Below, piece after piece: positions 1 to 7,774 of a DNA stretch of 32,538 bases. Made by a program: the position numbers and the translations under genes. Location of the stretch: positions 1 through 32,538 of the forward strand of contig NZ_QGKM01000077.1 in NCBI RefSeq assembly GCF_003172875.1, given 5' to 3'. The notes beneath the pieces were generated by a model, which was not told where the DNA came from, ran no database searches, and worked only from the letters and a program-made list of their open reading frames with translations. Source of the DNA: Leucothrix pacifica. Its GTDB lineage: Bacteria > Pseudomonadota > Gammaproteobacteria > Thiotrichales > Thiotrichaceae. How positions within the stretch are numbered: the stretch's first letter is position 1; every line of letters begins with the position of its first letter.

Positions 1-1413
1 AAAAATGATGCACTACTAGCACCTGTTGAGCAAGTACGCACAGTTATTAATCCTGAAAAAATATGTGACTTGTACGAGGTTTATGTTCCCAGCGCCGCTG
101 TTTTTCGTGGAGTGGACTCAGTTGATAATGTAGACTTTTTTGGTAAAAAGAAGGTTCTGATCGAAGCGGTCGCAGGTTCTGGAAAGTCTCTTTTGATGAG
201 GCACCTTTGCATGAAAGAGCGAGATCGTGAGCAGTATATTCCTCTTTTTATTGAGTTTAGGAACTTGGATTCGAAGAGTGGTTTAGATGAAGCAATATTG
301 GCTCACCTTGACGAGCTCGGCATAGAAGCTGATCCCGAGATATTCGCTGTACTAATGAAAAGTAATAGACTTGTACTGCTGCTCGACGGGTTTGATGAAA
401 TCAAATCCTCAGAAAGAAGCAGAATGGCAAGGGAGCTAGAGAGCTTAGCTAGAGCTTATCCTGATACCACAGTGGTTGTATCTTCGAGGCCAAACTCTGG
501 GCTAGGAGGGTCAGTTTATTTTCATACTTTTCCAATACTTCCATTATCTGAGGAGACAAAGAAGGAGTTCATAATTAAGCTGACGGAAAACAAGCAGGAT
601 CGTGAAATGATTCTGGATGTGATCTTTTGTAGCGATATTCTACCTGAGGTCACTGCTACACCGTTGATGTTGACTCTGTTCGTCATTACCTTTAAGGCAC
701 GTCAATTTAAGCCTGATACCGTTGCAGAGTTTTATTCTTTAATTTTTCCGACGATGCTCTATCGGCATGACAGGATGAAGGTTGGCTTTAAGCGAGATCG
801 TGAATCAGGATTGTCAGACTTTATAATCCAAAAGTTGTTTGAAACATTTTGTTTCCTGACCCAAAAAATAGATGTTTTACGGTCTGATAGGTACAAACTG
901 CTAGGTGTGATTGAGGAAGCCGTTAAGTTTGAAGGAATAACGAGTGTAGTGCCCGAGTCACTATTATCGGATTATCTTAAAATTACGGGACTTCTTGTAT
1001 CTGATGGTTTTGAATCATATAGCTTTTCTCATAAATCGATACAAGAGTTCTTTTCAGCATCCTTTGTTTCTCGTCTGCCTGAGGATTCGAAGAAGGTTTA
1101 TTATGAGTCATTGATAGGAAATGACGAAAAGTTTGCCAAATGGAGGAATACCCTATTTTTTCTGTCCACTATCGATCAGACCTCGTATTTGAGATTTTAC
1201 CTCCTACCCACTAAAAAGCGTCTTCTGGGGCTTACTGAAGGGGAGGTCGCCGATGTTGGTTATGCGGATATGGTAGCTGTAATTGGACAAGATACTAGGG
1301 TAAAAGCCACAGAGGAGGGTGAGTTTCTTGGCATATACTGGGATGATAGGTGGCTACTTCTGATTTCGTTAAATTTAGTGGGGCTGTTAAGGCAAATATT
1401 GAAGCTTTTTTGA
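1..1413 (+). CDS. NACHT-domain NTPase, 5' end beyond the window
   Basis: The frame is open from base 1 with no stop, so the true start and any N-terminal effector domain lie outside the window; the TTG at 70 is only an internal candidate. Walker A (AVAGSGKS, codons at about 166-189) and a NACHT-type Walker B (LLLDGFDEI, about 376-402) are clear. A sensor-like VVVSSRPNSG and a winged-helix-like segment ending in SFSHKSIQEFFSA follow. Bacterial NACHT proteins of the STAND class include anti-phage sensors. The part after the winged helix is short, with no LRR or TPR repeats, so a small C-terminal sensor is possible. The last residues turn into a hydrophobic tail while another frame becomes coding-like, suggesting a frameshift near 1350. 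Family assignment is firm; a defence role is inference. Confidence 0.85.
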   Translation, partial: KNDALLAPVEQVRTVINPEKICDLYEVYVPSAAVFRGVDSVDNVDFFGKKKVLIEAVAGSGKSLLMRHLCMKERDREQYIPLFIEFRNLDSKSGLDEAILAHLDELGIEADPEIFAVLMKSNRLVLLLDGFDEIKSSERSRMARELESLARAYPDTTVVVSSRPNSGLGGSVYFHTFPILPLSEETKKEFIIKLTENKQDREMILDVIFCSDILPEVTATPLMLTLFVITFKARQFKPDTVAEFYSLIFPTMLYRHDRMKVGFKRDRESGLSDFIIQKLFETFCFLTQKIDVLRSDRYKLLGVIEEAVKFEGITSVVPESLLSDYLKITGLLVSDGFESYSFSHKSIQEFFSASFVSRLPEDSKKVYYESLIGNDEKFAKWRNTLFFLSTIDQTSYLRFYLLPTKKRLLGLTEGEVADVGYADMVAVIGQDTRVKATEEGEFLGIYWDDRWLLLISLNLVGLLRQILKLF

Positions 1414-1664
1414 GAGCAAACAATAAGGCAATAGCGGATTATTTGGGATTCTGTCCTATTTCGGAATATGAAAACTACAGAATTTCCGATTCCACCTTTG
1501 TTTTTAATCTGAGGGGGTTCATCGAAGCTGAAAAGCTAGGGACGCAGGTTCTTCGGGAGGTAAACAAGTCGATTTTTGATGAAAATATCGTAGCTGAAGT
1601 GCTGCAGTTAGAGAAGAGGGTAAATGAGTCTCTCAAGTTAGGCCTTTCTTTAGTATCTGTGTAA
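1350..1664 (+). CDS. Possible frameshifted C-terminus of the NACHT protein, or small overlapping ORF
   Basis: A 104-codon frame begins with GTG at 1350 and overlaps the end of the NACHT frame by 64 bases in a different register. Its product is mixed alpha-helical and charged, with segments such as VKANIEAFLRANNKAI and EVLQLEKRVNESLKLG, and it looks coding. No Shine-Dalgarno sequence is evident before the GTG. The simplest reading is that one base was lost or gained around 1340-1370 and that this is the natural C-terminal domain of the NACHT protein. The alternative is a separate small gene translationally coupled to it. I do not recognise a family. Confidence 0.45.
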   Translation: MATSDFVKFSGAVKANIEAFLRANNKAIADYLGFCPISEYENYRISDSTFVFNLRGFIEAEKLGTQVLREVNKSIFDENIVAEVLQLEKRVNESLKLGLSLVSV

Positions 1665-1671
1665 GCTAATT

Positions 1672-1701
1672 GAGTTAACCCTTAACTCTTGTTTAGACAA
1701 G
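1672..1701. repeat. Two adjacent short inverted repeats
   Basis: GAGTTAA-CCC-TTAACTC (1672-1688) is a perfect 7-bp dyad. It abuts CTTGT-TTAG-ACAAG (1688-1701), a perfect 5-bp hairpin. They lie between the NACHT region and the DUF1778 gene. No T-tract follows, so a terminator is unlikely. An operator for the downstream antitoxin gene is a reasonable guess. The AACCCTTA core also occurs upstream of the AAA gene near 3600. Confidence 0.4.
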
Positions 1702-1758
1702 CCTACAAGCGAGAGTGGGAAGCCATGTTGTTATGTGAATTATTAAAGGGCTGACATT

Positions 1759-2067
1759 ATGAACACTATTTCTTTGGAGCGCATTGAAATTCAAATTCCT
1801 AGTGATGTGAAGCAAGTGTTGTCAAAAGCTGCGGAAATTAATGGAAGCACATTAAGTGCATTCTTGATGAGTGCTGCGGTGGAAAAGGCGCGAGATGTAT
1901 TACAGGCACATCAACACTTTGAGCTAAGTGAGACTGAATGGCAGTTCTTTATGAGTGTTCTAGAGACTCCCCCTGAGCCAAATAATTATTTGAAAGCGGC
2001 ATGGGATGATTCTGATGAAGAATATACACTGGTGGAAGTGACGGAGCAGAAACATTCGATCTACTAG
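1759..2067 (+). CDS. DUF1778 (TacA-like) antitoxin, no toxin partner seen
   Basis: This 102-residue protein begins with the pattern ERIEIQIPSDVKQVLSKAA, then INGSTLSAFLMSAA. These are the beta-strand and two helices of the ribbon-helix-helix DNA-binding fold in DUF1778 antitoxins. The stretch SETEWQFFMSVLETPPEP also fits the family. Such antitoxins normally precede a GNAT acetyltransferase toxin that blocks aminoacyl-tRNAs. No GNAT frame follows here; the AAA gene comes in from the other strand. The C-terminal 18 residues after KAAWDD run past the usual family end, so the 3' end may have been rearranged. The product probably acts as a DNA-binding orphan antitoxin or a decaying remnant. Confidence 0.8.
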   Translation: MNTISLERIEIQIPSDVKQVLSKAAEINGSTLSAFLMSAAVEKARDVLQAHQHFELSETEWQFFMSVLETPPEPNNYLKAAWDDSDEEYTLVEVTEQKHSIY

Positions 2068-2252
2068 CAGAGCTTCAGGCAGGTGTAGGTAAATTAGATA
2101 GTGGCCTACACAAAGAAGCTATTCCAGAGTTTTGGGATAAAATAAAAATTCAGTCATTTCATAGAGCTGTAAAACTCAGCAGCTACAAAAGGGTTCTAGT
2201 AGTTGGAGGGGTATTTATAGTTACTGGTTATTTAACAAACCACTCCAAATAA
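2019..2252 (+). other. Open reading stretch without start codon, possible gene remnant
   Basis: In the +2 frame relative to the DUF1778 gene there are 77 sense codons between TGA (2016) and TAA (2250-2252). The product has an amphipathic part (TFDLLAELQAGVGKL) and a hydrophobic segment near its end (RVLVVGGVFIVTGYL) that could span a membrane. No ATG, GTG or TTG start lies in frame near its beginning. It may be the 3' remnant of a lost gene, or chance. It overlaps the end of the AAA gene on the other strand by 25 bases. Confidence 0.25.
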
Positions 2253-3568
2253 TCCTCAAGCCTGCCAGCCAAAAAATAAGGTAGATTCAGCAGCTTATAA
2301 GCCTTCCCTTCCAGCGTTGTCACATCCTCAACACTCAATTTCCCAGCATACAAACGCACTGCATAGCCATGTTCAACCTGATCCATAAATAAATGCAGGG
2401 AACGCAATCGTCCGGTTGCGCCAGACTTTACTTCAATAGGGATAATTTTATTCCCATGAGCCAGCACAAAATCCACCTCGGCATTTGATTGAGCCTTTTT
2501 ACGTACCCAAAAATGCGGTGTAAATTGCATAGAGTCATGGCTGGCAAGTAGCTCCTGACCAACCAAGTGCTCGATAATTCTGCCACCATACAGAGCGTTC
2601 AAATCAGTACTTCCAAACACCTCCGTTTGTATGCCTGAAAAGAAGTTAACTAAGCCTGTGTCTAATAGTTGCAGCTTGGGTGATTTTTTAAAGTTTGGGA
2701 TCAGTGGTAATTGCATTGAAGTGGTCGGGTAAACACGGCGTAACAATAGTGCTTTTTCCAGTATCGCTATGGCTTCAGAAATCTCTTTAGAACCATAATT
2801 GGACTGCCCGAAGCCTGCCATTTTGATGCGACTGCCTGCTTCGTGAAAGGCGCTTTGTATGACGTGCCGAATGACTTCTGCTTTTGAATCTTTGTCAGCG
2901 TATTTTTCTACATCGTCGAGGTAGGCGGTGATCAGGCTTTCGTAGATGGTCTTTAGTTGCGCCAGATTTTTGGATTCAGCATAACGCTGAACAATTTCCG
3001 GCATGCCTCCGATAAGTGTGTAACGATGGAATAGTTTGAGTAGTTTGTCGTGGGCAAAGTCAGGCAGAGGAGTGCGGTGTAGCGTTGCTACAGCCTGAGT
3101 TTCACCCGTTGCACCCAGAAATTCCTCGAAAGTCAGCGGATGCATCCGTAAATATTCAACACGCCCAACCGGAAAGCTGATGTGTCTACCCAGCAAGCTC
3201 TCCAGAAGTGAGCCTGCCGCAATGACATAGAGGTGAGCTAACTCTTCGAAAAAGTATCGTAAGCTAGCGACTGCTTCTGGTGAGCTTTGAATTTCATCAA
3301 TGAAGAGCAGCGTCCGGTTTTTCTGTGGGTCTTTGTTTTTGACAAAGCAAATGGCTTCGAATAGCTCAGAGACTGCGTAACCCTGTTCGAATAATTGGCG
3401 ATCTTCTTTGAGTTCCAGGTTGAGGTAGATGTACTGGTCGAAGTCTTCAGCCAGCATTGAGACGGCAGTAGTTTTGCCCACTTGCCTTGCGCCACGTAGT
3501 ATTAGCGGCTTGCGGTAGGGTCTTTCAGACCACTCTGTCAGTCCGTTTAGTATGTATCTCTGGAACAT
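2228..3568 (-). CDS. AAA_14/DUF4143 ATP-binding protein
   Basis: The 446 residues show Walker A GARQVGKT (26-33), Walker B LLFIDEIQ (87-94) and the sensor-like AAGSLLESLLGR (117-128). PLTFEEFL follows, then the DUF4143 domain, which ends in a PD-(D/E)XK-like signature (EVDFV at 364-368, IEVKSG at 379-383). This is the full-length architecture of the common bacterial AAA_14/DUF4143 family. Its biochemical role is unknown, though it is often found in accessory DNA. The start ATG at 3568 gives the conserved N-terminus. The intergenic region upstream carries three evenly spaced motifs that may regulate it. No neighbour is co-directional and close enough to suggest an operon. Confidence 0.9.
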   Translation of the reverse strand: MFQRYILNGLTEWSERPYRKPLILRGARQVGKTTAVSMLAEDFDQYIYLNLELKEDRQLFEQGYAVSELFEAICFVKNKDPQKNRTLLFIDEIQSSPEAVASLRYFFEELAHLYVIAAGSLLESLLGRHISFPVGRVEYLRMHPLTFEEFLGATGETQAVATLHRTPLPDFAHDKLLKLFHRYTLIGGMPEIVQRYAESKNLAQLKTIYESLITAYLDDVEKYADKDSKAEVIRHVIQSAFHEAGSRIKMAGFGQSNYGSKEISEAIAILEKALLLRRVYPTTSMQLPLIPNFKKSPKLQLLDTGLVNFFSGIQTEVFGSTDLNALYGGRIIEHLVGQELLASHDSMQFTPHFWVRKKAQSNAEVDFVLAHGNKIIPIEVKSGATGRLRSLHLFMDQVEHGYAVRLYAGKLSVEDVTTLEGKAYKLLNLPYFLAGRLEDYLEWFVK

Positions 3569-3576
3569 TATTTCCT

Positions 3577-3653
3577 AAAGTAAGGGTTGTTTGTAATATA
3601 AAATAACACAAAGTAAGGGTTAATAAGTAAGTATATAGATACAGACTAAGGGT
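3577..3653. promoter_or_regulatory. Three TAAGGGT motifs spaced exactly 33 bp
   Basis: TAAGGGT occurs at 3581-3587, 3614-3620 and 3647-3653, a constant 33-bp period (about three helical turns). The first two copies share AAAGTAAGGGTT; the third is ACTAAGGGTATT. The sequence between copies is not conserved, so this is a phased motif array rather than a tandem duplication. It fills the gap between the end of recQ and the start of the AAA gene, so it is probably an operator for the AAA gene. Confidence 0.5.
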
Positions 3654-3668
3654 ATTATTGTGAAGTAA

Positions 3669-5570
3669 TTACCCCTCCAACCAAGCCAACACATCCGAAA
3701 ACCGATACTTCTCCAGCAAAGCAAAGCCCGATACTTGACGCACTTTCAAGCGTGTAAAAATGGGTGTCGTCAACCCACAGAAAAATCGAGCCCTTAACAG
3801 CGTGCTGTCATTAACGCCTAATTTTTCGGATATCTCAGCACTCAATTCATCCGCATTATACTGCGACAAAGGTTTTAAACTTGCCACCACAGGCATCTGT
3901 GCCGGATGTCCTGAACACACAGAGCAATGCCCACAAGGGCCTTGTAAATTAGCATCTGAAAAATACTGCGCTAACTGTAAACTCAAACACTCAGTGCTCC
4001 CAAAGAACTCCAACAAATGGTGAATACGCTTGATTTCACTCTCTTCTTTTTGCACAAATCGTTGCACCAATTCATCATGCAGATGTGCGTTTATTTGTGT
4101 TTTATCGACCTTATAAACTTGGGTCATTTGCTTTGTTTGTAACTCAATCAAACCTTGCTGATCCAAGTAATCAACCGCAGTGACCACCCGTCCTCGTTCA
4201 CTCTGATAGGTCTGCTGCATTTTCTCAAAGTTTAAAGTTGACCATGTCCGGGCTTTGCTGGATGTGTCAAATATCGCTTGCACAAACTGCGCACGCTCGC
4301 CTTTAAAGCGAGCTACCACTTCACTTTCTGGCACTAAAAACTTGTATTTATATTCTGCGTAATAGCTATAAGCGGGTCGAATCACTCGCTCTAGCTCCAA
4401 GTAAACGAGTAATGTTTTTAACGCTAATAAACGGATATTGGATTGGCTCGACAGGCTGTTCATTAGAACCTCCCAATCACCTGCCGACTGGCTTATTTCA
4501 TTAATAATAAAATCAATGGCGGAACCTTCTGGTGTATCCGCATAAACAAAGTTCTCTAGTACATTCAGGTTGTTGTGATTAGCAAGCACAAGGCAGTTAG
4601 ATGCTTTACCATCCCGACCTGCACGGCCAATTTCCTGCGCATAGTTTTCAATAGATTTAGGGAGGTCGTAATGCACGACAAAACGAATATCACTTTTATC
4701 AATGCCCATACCAAAGGCAATTGTTGCTACAATTAAAGGCAGCTGTCCGCTCATGAATTGCTGTTGAATGTCTTGTCGTAATTCGTTGCCTAAACCGGCG
4801 TGGTAAGCCGTCGCAGGGATGCCTTGCTGGGTTAATGCATCTGCGACTTGTTCTGCCGTGTGTTGCAAGGTCACATAGATAATGCCGGATTCCTGCTGAC
4901 GATCAGTTAACCACGGTACTAATATTGATAGTTTCTCAGTTTCATTTACACCCACTACCGATAAATTTAGGTTGCTGCGGTAGGAGCCAGTTAAGGCAAT
5001 ATTGTTGAGGTCTATACGGAACTTCGCGGCCATATCCTCAATGACTTTTTGCGTCGCGGTTGCGGTCAATAACAGTACTTGCTCAATCGCAAATTCTTCA
5101 CGGTAACTGGCGAGTTTTAGATAGTCAGGGCGGAAATTATGCCCCCATTCACTAATGCAATGTGCTTCATCCACCACGAGCAGTGAAATGGGTACTTTCT
5201 TCAAAAAGGTTCTGAATCGCTCGTTATTCAAACGTTCTACAGAGATAAATAATATCTTAATCTCGCCAGCAGCCACTTGTTTGTAGACCTGCGCCGCTTC
5301 AGCATGACTTTGCATCGATTGAATACTCGACGCGGCAATACCTTTGCTTTGTAGAAAGTCGAGCTGGTCTTGTATCAATGCTAATAAAGGAGACACCACT
5401 AAAGTGAGGTTTGGGAGCTGTAGGGCGGGCAGTTGATAACAAAGTGATTTACCTGAGCCGGTAGGGAAAATAGCCGCTGCGCTATGGCCATCAACTAAGG
5501 CTTGGATGACTTGCTCTTGACCCGGCCTGAACTCATTAAAGCCAAAGTATTGTTGTAATAGTGCGTGCAT
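3669..5570 (-). CDS. recQ: ATP-dependent DNA helicase RecQ
   Basis: This 633-residue superfamily 2 helicase shows motif 0 (FRPGQEQVIQALVDG), Walker A TGSGKS (37-42), DEAH at 134-137 within VVDEAHCISEWGHNFRPDY, and LLTATAT. Motif VI, QEIGRAGRDG, is also present. The RQC zinc site is complete: C528, C546, C549 and C552. The segment after it (about 565-633) is not obviously an HRDC domain, and its wording differs from the E. coli RecQ end. RecQ unwinds 3'-overhang duplexes in recombination repair and replication restart. An extended -10 element lies just upstream. The length is close to the 609 residues of E. coli RecQ. Confidence 0.95.
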   Translation of the reverse strand: MHALLQQYFGFNEFRPGQEQVIQALVDGHSAAAIFPTGSGKSLCYQLPALQLPNLTLVVSPLLALIQDQLDFLQSKGIAASSIQSMQSHAEAAQVYKQVAAGEIKILFISVERLNNERFRTFLKKVPISLLVVDEAHCISEWGHNFRPDYLKLASYREEFAIEQVLLLTATATQKVIEDMAAKFRIDLNNIALTGSYRSNLNLSVVGVNETEKLSILVPWLTDRQQESGIIYVTLQHTAEQVADALTQQGIPATAYHAGLGNELRQDIQQQFMSGQLPLIVATIAFGMGIDKSDIRFVVHYDLPKSIENYAQEIGRAGRDGKASNCLVLANHNNLNVLENFVYADTPEGSAIDFIINEISQSAGDWEVLMNSLSSQSNIRLLALKTLLVYLELERVIRPAYSYYAEYKYKFLVPESEVVARFKGERAQFVQAIFDTSSKARTWSTLNFEKMQQTYQSERGRVVTAVDYLDQQGLIELQTKQMTQVYKVDKTQINAHLHDELVQRFVQKEESEIKRIHHLLEFFGSTECLSLQLAQYFSDANLQGPCGHCSVCSGHPAQMPVVASLKPLSQYNADELSAEISEKLGVNDSTLLRARFFCGLTTPIFTRLKVRQVSGFALLEKYRFSDVLAWLEG

Positions 5571-5593
5571 GTGGTGGCCTGAATAAACGATTA

Positions 5594-5609
5594 AAGGGTA
5601 TTTATAGCA
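5594..5609 (-). promoter_or_regulatory. Candidate extended -10 promoter for recQ
   Basis: Read on the minus strand, TGCTATAAA (5609-5601) matches an extended -10 element (TGnTATAAT) about 30 bases before the recQ ATG. No good -35 box is visible, as is usual for extended -10 promoters. Transcription would begin near 5594. Confidence 0.4.
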
Positions 5610-5721
5610 TAGTGCTTACAGTAGGTTGGATAGTAGGGGTGTGAAAGGTGTCATCAAAGCAAATAAAAACTATGCTATGTTGAGTTGCACCACCTGAAAT
5701 CACTAAGCGAAGCATATAATC

Positions 5722-6729
5722 ATGAAAATAGCCGTATTCAGTACCAAAGCTTATGACCGCCGTTTTCTCGATGAAGAGAACGAAAAACATAATCACGAAA
5801 TAGACTATTTCGAAGCGCACATGAGAGTGGCTTCTGCGCCGCTGGCCAAAGGCTATGACGCGGTTTGTGTGTTTGTAAACGATACGTTGGATGAGTCGAC
5901 GCTAGAAATCCTAAAGCAGGGTGGTACAAGTGTCATTGCTTTACGTTGTGCCGGTTTTAATAATGTAGATTTACAGGCAGCCCAACGTTTGGGGATGTTG
6001 GTGGTCCGAGTGCCTGCTTACTCGCCTTATGCGGTTGCTGAGCATACGGTAGCATTGATGTTGGCGATGAACCGCAAAATCCATCGTGCTCACAACCGTG
6101 TGCATGACGGAAATTTTGCGCTTGATGGATTACTTGGTTTTGACTTACATGGTAAGACCGTAGGCGTGGTCGGTACCGGTAAGATCGGTGAGGTGTTTAT
6201 CAGAATCATGAAAGGCTTTGGCTGCCATGTGCATGCATACGATATTGCTGTAAACCCAGCATGTGAAGCAGTTGGAGCGAAGTACGTTGATTTACCGACA
6301 CTGTTTGAAACATCAGATATCATTAGCCTACATTGTCCTCTCAATCCAGACACTCACCATATGATCGACGAAGTAGCTATTGAGCGAATGAAAAAAGGCG
6401 TCATGATCATCAATACCAGCCGTGGCGGCTTGATTGATGCTGCGGAGCTGATTGCAGGTCTTAAGACAGGCAAGATTGGTAACGTTGGATTGGATGTTTA
6501 TGAGGAAGAAGCCGATTTGTTCTTTGAGGACCTCTCCGGAAAAGTCATTCAGGATGATGTATTCGCAAGATTGTTGTCATTCCCGAATGTGATTATCACG
6601 GGTCATCAGGCTTTCTTTACCTCGAATGCACTACAAAATATTTCAGATACGACACTGACGAATATCAGTTTGGTAGAGGCAGGTAAGCCATGCCCGAACC
6701 TTGTGGTACCGGAGGCTTTAAAGGCTTAA
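5722..6729 (+). CDS. ldhA: D-lactate dehydrogenase (fermentative)
   Basis: This 335-residue cytoplasmic enzyme reduces pyruvate to D-lactate with NADH. It matches E. coli LdhA along its length: VFSTKAYD at the start, RCAGFNNVDL, VRVPAYSPYAVAEH, the NAD-binding GTGKIG (151-156), SLHCPL, NTSRGG, GLDVYEEEADLFFED and GHQAFFT. The catalytic triad R234, E263 and H295 is in place, one residue earlier than in E. coli (R235, E264, H296). The start ATG at 5722 gives the conserved N-terminus. Its Shine-Dalgarno sequence is weak. It is divergent from recQ, with about 150 bases between, and followed 41 bases later by the GH114-like lipoprotein gene, with which it may be co-transcribed. Confidence 0.93.
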   Translation: MKIAVFSTKAYDRRFLDEENEKHNHEIDYFEAHMRVASAPLAKGYDAVCVFVNDTLDESTLEILKQGGTSVIALRCAGFNNVDLQAAQRLGMLVVRVPAYSPYAVAEHTVALMLAMNRKIHRAHNRVHDGNFALDGLLGFDLHGKTVGVVGTGKIGEVFIRIMKGFGCHVHAYDIAVNPACEAVGAKYVDLPTLFETSDIISLHCPLNPDTHHMIDEVAIERMKKGVMIINTSRGGLIDAAELIAGLKTGKIGNVGLDVYEEEADLFFEDLSGKVIQDDVFARLLSFPNVIITGHQAFFTSNALQNISDTTLTNISLVEAGKPCPNLVVPEALKA

Positions 6730-6770
6730 ACAGCGGTGGAGCTTCTTATCCGCTTGCAGCGAGATTTCTA

Positions 6771-7604
6771 ATGAAAAAACGAATGACGCGATCGTTTTGG
6801 CAGATCATTTTAGTCTCAATCATGGCGCTGTCAGCCTGCGTTTCAGGAAATGATATTGAGCCTGTCACCGACGGTGATTGGTATCGTCCCGCGGTTGGTG
6901 CAACCTGGCAATGGCAGTTATCCGGAAAGGTCAATCAGCAGTATCAGGTTGATATCTATGATATTGACCTGTTTGATAGCTCTGCAGACTTAATCTACGA
7001 CATTCAATCAAGCGGTAGCAAGGTGATTTGTTATTTCTCCGCGGGTTCTTATGAGGGTTGGCGAGATGACGCGAAGGATTTTAAAGCGGCGGAACTGGGT
7101 AATGCACTGGACGGTTATGAGAATGAGCGTTGGTTAGATATTCGCTCAAGTAATGTGTTGTCGATTATGACTCGAAGAATGGATCTGGCTGTTGAAAAGG
7201 GCTGTGATGGCGTCGAGCCGGATAATATGGATGGCTATACCAATAATCCTGGTTTCAAACTAAGCGCGAAAGATCAGTTGGCCTTTAACCGAAACATTGC
7301 CAATGCCGCACATGCCAGAGGTTTGTCTGTAGGCTTAAAAAACGACTTGGATCAGGTGTCAGACTTGATCGACTATTATGACTTCGCAGTGAATGAACAG
7401 TGCTTTGAATATGAGGAGTGCGACACCCTGACGCCTTTTATCAAAGCCGGAAAAGCGGTGTTTCATACCGAGTACAAAGAAGAGTATCTTCAGAATGAGG
7501 GTAACAAAAAGGCCATTTGCGATCAGGCAAGAGCACTTTCCTTCAGTACCTTACTGCTTCCAGTGGAGTTAGATGACTCATTTCGGTTCAGTTGTTCGCC
7601 GTGA
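6771..7604 (+). CDS. GH114-like (endo-alpha-1,4-polygalactosaminidase-type) lipoprotein
   Basis: I chose the ATG at 6771 over an in-frame upstream start at 6690 because it begins a lipoprotein signal: MKKRM, a hydrophobic stretch, then the lipobox LSAC with the lipidated cysteine at residue 23 and Val at +2, which predicts the outer membrane. The mature part shows the family hallmarks. These are WQWQLSG, then YDIDLFD, ICYFSAGSYEGWRDD, a KGCDGVEPDNMDGY segment with the likely catalytic acids, and GLSVGLKNDLDQ. Length is 277 residues. Characterised GH114 members cleave galactosaminogalactan-type polymers, so action on an exopolysaccharide is likely; the actual substrate is unknown. Confidence 0.85.
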   Translation: MKKRMTRSFWQIILVSIMALSACVSGNDIEPVTDGDWYRPAVGATWQWQLSGKVNQQYQVDIYDIDLFDSSADLIYDIQSSGSKVICYFSAGSYEGWRDDAKDFKAAELGNALDGYENERWLDIRSSNVLSIMTRRMDLAVEKGCDGVEPDNMDGYTNNPGFKLSAKDQLAFNRNIANAAHARGLSVGLKNDLDQVSDLIDYYDFAVNEQCFEYEECDTLTPFIKAGKAVFHTEYKEEYLQNEGNKKAICDQARALSFSTLLLPVELDDSFRFSCSP

Positions 7605-7623
7605 AGCATTATTTTAATCGTTT

Positions 7624-7645
7624 TGCACCAATGTGGAGCGGTGCG
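7624..7645. promoter_or_regulatory. Candidate NtrC-type enhancer
   Basis: TGCACC (7624-7629) and GGTGCG (7640-7645) form an imperfect dyad about 130-150 bases upstream of the predicted sigma-54 transcription start, a usual distance for NtrC sites. The half-sites match the NtrC consensus, but they are 10 bases apart rather than the usual 5. TGCACC-N5-GGAGCG is a second, weaker way to read it. Confidence 0.3.
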
Positions 7646-7672
7646 TACCAGGCCGGTCACTTATCAGCCAAC

Positions 7673-7696
7673 TAGAAAATACTGCCCGATTTTCTA
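7673..7696. repeat. 8-bp inverted repeat after the GH114 gene
   Basis: TAGAAAAT and ATTTTCTA are perfect 8-bp arms around an 8-base loop. The repeat is A+T-rich without a following T-run. It could be a weak transcript end for the upstream gene or a regulator site of the nir-nas promoter. Confidence 0.3.
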
Positions 7697-7748
7697 TATG
7701 ACTGTTTTTAAAAAGGGAATTTAAATTATCGCCTGATTTTGTTTTTCT

Positions 7749-7764
7749 TGGCACTGTAATTGCT
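7749..7764 (+). promoter_or_regulatory. Sigma-54 promoter of the nirB-nirD-nasA genes
   Basis: TGGCAC-N5-TTGCT matches the -24/-12 consensus exactly, with the invariant GG and GC separated by the required 10 bases. Transcription would start near 7775. Sigma-54 control implies activation by NtrC or a similar enhancer-binding protein under nitrogen limitation, in line with the genes downstream. Confidence 0.8.
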
Positions 7765-7774
7765 TGGTTAACTC

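Noticed and set aside
1672-1760. Possible integron attC-like element
   Set aside because: The dyads lack the core-site consensus pair, and there is no integrase or cassette array.
3760-4023. 87-codon plus-strand frame with several cysteines
   Set aside because: It is wholly antisense to the RecQ zinc and C-terminal region, and its cysteines mirror that composition.
6690-6770. Upstream in-frame start for the GH114-like gene
   Set aside because: It would put 27 non-natural residues, overlapping the end of ldhA, before a clear lipoprotein signal peptide that begins at 6771.
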